The position numbers and the translations under genes were made by a program. A stretch of 64,000 nt of DNA from Planomonospora sp. ID82291 (GTDB lineage Bacteria; Actinomycetota; Actinomycetes; Streptosporangiales; Streptosporangiaceae): contig NZ_JABTEX010000002.1 in the NCBI RefSeq assembly GCF_015711645.1, positions 744,001 through 808,000 on the forward strand, read 5' to 3'. Below are positions 61,412-64,000 of the stretch, one piece after another. How positions within the stretch are numbered: position 1 is the stretch's first letter; every line of letters starts with the position of its first letter. Under the pieces are notes generated by a model. That model did not search any database. It saw only the letters and a list, made by a program, of their open reading frames with translations, and had not been told where the DNA came from.

Positions 61412-61489
61412 CTGGCCAAACGAGGATATCCGATGCCTGACCGTGCGTGCCAACGCGAGCTGCCACGACTGGCCGAACGGGGATAATCT
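61412..61489. repeat. Imperfect duplicated element upstream of rpmB
   Basis: CTGGCCAAACGAGGATATCC (61412-61431) and CTGGCCGAACGGGGATAATC (61469-61488) are imperfect direct copies 57 bases apart. On the minus strand the copies carry GGATATCC and GATTATCC. They may contain the rpmB promoter or a regulator site. The remaining gap to 61627 is GC-rich with GGACGCGCC repeats and no gene. Confidence 0.45.
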
Positions 61490-61627
61490 CCGAGGGACAA
61501 CCGTAGCGCATTCCCGGAGGCCGCGGCGGCGGACCGGGGCCGGGAGCGGACGCGCCGGACGCGCCCGCGGGAAGGCGCGACCGGCGGGCACGAGGGGCGG
61601 ACGCGCCCGCAGGCACGGAGGGCAGGC

Positions 61628-63196
61628 ATGCTGCAGGTTCTCGACCCGCCGGCGGTCCGGCGGTGGTCATGGCTGGCCGCGGAGACGCTGGGCCGGGCCC
61701 GGGAGGAGATCGACGCCCTCAACGTCTTCCCCGTGCCCGACGGCGACACCGGCACCAACCTCCACCTGACCATGCTCTCGGCGGCCGAGGCGCTGGACGG
61801 GCTGCCCGGCGACGCGGACGCGGACGCCACCTGGCGGACCCTCGCCCAGGGCGCGCTGATCGGCGCGCGGGGCAACTCGGGGGTCATCGTCAGCCAGGCG
61901 CTCCGCGGCCTCGCCGACGTGCTGAAGACGGCCGAGGGCGGCGGCGCGGACCTCGGACGGGGCCTGGCCCGGGCCGCGGAGCTGGCCCGCGGCGCGGTGG
62001 AGCGGCCGGTCGAGGGCACGCTGCTGAGCGTGCTCGGCGCGGTGGCCGCCGCGGTGCGCGACCTGTCCGGCGACCTGGCCGCGGTGGCCGGCAGGGCCGC
62101 GCAGGAGGCCCGCGCCGCGCTCCGGCGCACCCCGGAGCAACTGGAGGTGCTGGCCCGCAACGGCGTGGTGGACGCGGGCGCGGCGGGCCTGACGCTCATC
62201 CTGGAGAGCCTCGCCGCGGTGGTGACCGGCTCCTACGCCGAGCGCCCCGACGTCCCCGCCCCGGTCCGCAGGGTCGTCCCGCAGCCCGAGGGGCACCCGG
62301 GCTACGAGGTCATGTACCTGCTGGACGCCGGGGACGAGGCCGTGGAGACCCTGCGCGCGGAACTGGACGCCCTCGGCGACTCGCTGGTGGTCGTGGGCGG
62401 GGACGGCCTGTGGAACGTGCACGTGCACGTGGACGACGCGGGCGCGGCGATCGAGGCGGCCCTGCGGGCGGGCGGGCGGCCGCACCGGATCAAGGTGACC
62501 TATCTGACCCGATCCGGCCGGACGCGGCCGGCCGCGGGCGGGCGGGGCGTGGTGGCGGTGGCGGCGGGACCCGCCCTGGGCGAGGTGTTCGAGCGTTCCG
62601 GGGCGGTCGTGGTCCGGCGCGAGCCGGGTGCCAGCCCGTCCCTGGCCGCGCTGCTGGCCGCGATCCGGGAGGCGGGCGCGGAGGTCGTGGTGCTGCCGAA
62701 CGACAGCGGGACGCGCGAGGTCGCCGCGGCCGCCGCGGAGGTCGCCCGGGAGGAGGGGCTCGTGGTGAGCGTGCTGCCCACCCGGGCGTCGGTGCAGGGC
62801 CTGGCGGCGCTGGCCGTGCACGACCCGCTGCGGCGCTTCGACGACGACGTGGTCGCGATGACCGAGGCGGCCGCGCACACCCGCCACGGGCACGTGTGGG
62901 TGGCCGACCGGGAGGTCATGACGAGCGCGGGGCTGATCCGGCCCGGGACCGTGCTCGGCGTGATCGACGGGGACGCCGCCCTGGTCGGCGCGGACCTGGT
63001 GGAGACCGCGCTGCGGGTCGCCGGCCGCATGGTCTCCTCCAGCAGCGAGCTGGTCACCCTGCTGGAGGGCGCGGACGCGCCCGCCGGGCTGGCGCAGGCC
63101 GTACAGGACCATCTGGCCGCCACCAGGCCGGACATCGAGGTCGTCCGCTACGGGGCCGGGCAGGGCGGTTACCCGCTGCTCATCGGGGTCGAGTGA
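61628..63196 (+). CDS. DhaL-domain protein, fatty acid kinase FakA-like
   Basis: A 522-residue protein. The N-terminal DhaL domain (about 5-200) has ALNVFPVPDGDTGTNLHLTM with the Mg-binding aspartates, ARGNSGVIVSQALRGLADVL and NGVVDAGAAGLTLILESL. The C-terminal part is the FakA/YloV-type domain with VEVMY-like YEVMYLLDAG and HVHVDD. In Gram-positives FakA phosphorylates fatty acids bound to FakB (DegV-like) proteins for use in lipid synthesis. No fakB gene adjoins it here. It lies upstream of recG, the usual arrangement in actinomycetes. GGAGGG precedes the ATG. Confidence 0.88.
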   Translation: MLQVLDPPAVRRWSWLAAETLGRAREEIDALNVFPVPDGDTGTNLHLTMLSAAEALDGLPGDADADATWRTLAQGALIGARGNSGVIVSQALRGLADVLKTAEGGGADLGRGLARAAELARGAVERPVEGTLLSVLGAVAAAVRDLSGDLAAVAGRAAQEARAALRRTPEQLEVLARNGVVDAGAAGLTLILESLAAVVTGSYAERPDVPAPVRRVVPQPEGHPGYEVMYLLDAGDEAVETLRAELDALGDSLVVVGGDGLWNVHVHVDDAGAAIEAALRAGGRPHRIKVTYLTRSGRTRPAAGGRGVVAVAAGPALGEVFERSGAVVVRREPGASPSLAALLAAIREAGAEVVVLPNDSGTREVAAAAAEVAREEGLVVSVLPTRASVQGLAALAVHDPLRRFDDDVVAMTEAAAHTRHGHVWVADREVMTSAGLIRPGTVLGVIDGDAALVGADLVETALRVAGRMVSSSSELVTLLEGADAPAGLAQAVQDHLAATRPDIEVVRYGAGQGGYPLLIGVE

Positions 63197-63239
63197 GGCG
63201 GGACGGCGGATGCGGGTGAATTCTGTCGCCCGGAGGCGG

Positions 63240-63245
63240 TAGAAA
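63240..63245 (+). promoter_or_regulatory. Candidate -10 of a leaderless recG transcript
   Basis: TAGAAA ends seven bases before the recG GTG at 63252. There is no ribosome-binding site between. Confidence 0.5.
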
Positions 63246-63251
63246 GCTGGC

Positions 63252-64000
63252 GTGACGAGCTTCGACGAGCCGACGGGCAAGGTGCTGGACCCCCGCACGG
63301 CCAAGCTGCTGGAGAGCGTCCTGGACCTGCGGACCGTCGGCGACCTGCTCCGGCACTATCCGCGGCGCTACGCCCAGCGGGGCGAGCTGACCGACCTCGA
63401 CGACCTGCGGGTCGACGAGCACGTCACGGTGGTCGGCGAGGTCACCCGGGTGATGCGCAAGCCGATGCGCAACAAGGGCGGCACCTGGCTGGAGGTCGAG
63501 GTCGTCGACGGCCGTCGGAGCAAGATCTACCTGTCGTTCTTCGGCAAGGCCTCGCACATCGCCGAGACGCGGCTGCGTCCGGGCGCCCGGGGCATGTTCG
63601 CCGGGAAGGTCGGCGCGTTCGGCCAGGGCGAGCGGCGCAAGTGGCAGCTCTCCCACCCCGAGTTCGAGATGATCGACGAGACCGAGCGCGAGGCGGGGGA
63701 GTTCGCCGCGGCGCTGGTGCCGATCTACCCGGCGGGCCGGGACGTGACGCCCTGGGCGCTGCGGCGGGCCCTGGGCGTGGTCCTCGACACCATGGGCGCC
63801 CTGGAGGACCCCCTCCCGGCGGACCTGCGCGCCCGGCACGGGCTGCCCGGCCTGACCGAGGCGCTGCTGGCGATCCACCGGCCGCGCGACCACGCCGACG
63901 TGAGCCGGGCGCGCAAGCGGCTCAGGTTCGACGAGGCGTTCCTGCTCCAGGCCGTGCTGCTGCAGCGGAAGATGGCCGCCGCCGCCTGGTCGGCGACGCC
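63252..64000 (+). CDS. recG: ATP-dependent DNA helicase RecG (3' truncated by window)
   Basis: The first 249 codons of RecG, running off the window. TSFDEPTGKVLDPRTAKLLESVLDLRTVGDLLRHYPRRYAQRGELTDLDDL is the N-terminal helical region. The wedge/OB fold follows (VVGEVTRVMRKPMRNKGGTWLEVEVVDGRRSKIYLSFFGK), then the linker with IHRPRDHADVSRARKRLRFDEAFLLQAVLLQRK before the helicase core. RecG reverses stalled forks and branch-migrates Holliday junctions. GTG 63252 begins just after the -10-like hexamer. Confidence 0.95.
   Translation, partial: MTSFDEPTGKVLDPRTAKLLESVLDLRTVGDLLRHYPRRYAQRGELTDLDDLRVDEHVTVVGEVTRVMRKPMRNKGGTWLEVEVVDGRRSKIYLSFFGKASHIAETRLRPGARGMFAGKVGAFGQGERRKWQLSHPEFEMIDETEREAGEFAAALVPIYPAGRDVTPWALRRALGVVLDTMGALEDPLPADLRARHGLPGLTEALLAIHRPRDHADVSRARKRLRFDEAFLLQAVLLQRKMAAAAWSAT

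Overview
The window is a single, very GC-rich chromosomal segment with gene content, start-codon use (many GTG, some TTG) and operon layout typical of an actinomycete. The order gatB, ilvB-ilvN-ilvC, serA, leuB, ilvE, cimA, gltX, tRNA-Gln/Glu, ndgR, leuC-leuD, HU gene, cofC/fbiD, plsC, gpsA, ddl, thiL, thiD, rpmB, fakA-like gene, recG resembles the conserved core block known from Streptomyces. The accessory genes between these suggest a related filamentous actinomycete, possibly Streptosporangiales; that placement is inference. No rRNA, CRISPR array, transposase or prophage gene was seen.

Layout. 1-1116: a 5'-truncated AAA/OLD-like ATPase and an overlapping TOPRIM-like (DUF4276-type) partner, directly upstream of gatB. 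1249-10276: gatB, a WYL regulator divergent from a RidA gene, a VanW-domain membrane protein, a secreted protein, a PQQ-dependent sugar dehydrogenase-like lipoprotein and a D-2-hydroxyacid dehydrogenase. 10595-16949: a PAS-GGDEF-EAL protein, then ilvB-ilvN-ilvC behind a leader-peptide attenuator. 17185-27440: accessory genes (two CAP proteins, a GPH-type transporter, an FHA protein, a PadR-controlled ABC exporter, a methyltransferase, an SseB-like protein). 27677-34907: serA, leuB, ilvE and cimA, the last behind a second branched-chain attenuator. 35193-44423: heparinase-like lyase, cysteine hydrolase, GlxA-type regulator, HD protein, His-rich monooxygenase, FAH-family hydrolase, gltX, M3 peptidase. 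44610-44909: tRNA-Gln and two tRNA-Glu. 45054-63196: redoxin, acidic HEAT-like protein, ndgR/leuCD, HU, F420 gene cofC, plsC-gpsA-(PLP protein)-ddl, thiL, thiD, a toxin-antitoxin pair, rpmB, a FakA-like protein; recG runs off the end.

How the parts work together. Most of the branched-chain amino-acid pathway is here: CimA, IlvBN, IlvC, LeuCD, LeuB and IlvE, controlled by two attenuators whose leader peptides carry Ile/Val/Leu codons and by the IclR regulator NdgR. gatB, gltX, tRNA-Glu and tRNA-Gln fit the indirect route to Gln-tRNA. Many genes seem to be transcribed without a 5' leader, since a -10-like hexamer lies 6-8 bases before the start codon.

Points most worth a second look: the ATPase/TOPRIM pair beside gatB; the two leader-peptide attenuators; a Cys/Met-metabolism PLP protein whose PLP lysine is threonine; a patch of A/T-ending codons including a TTA codon at the 5' end of thiL; a perfect palindrome holding the start codon of a small ORF at the end of leuD; an inverted repeat flanking one tRNA-Glu; and GC-rich minisatellites that repeatedly start at or near gene 3' ends.
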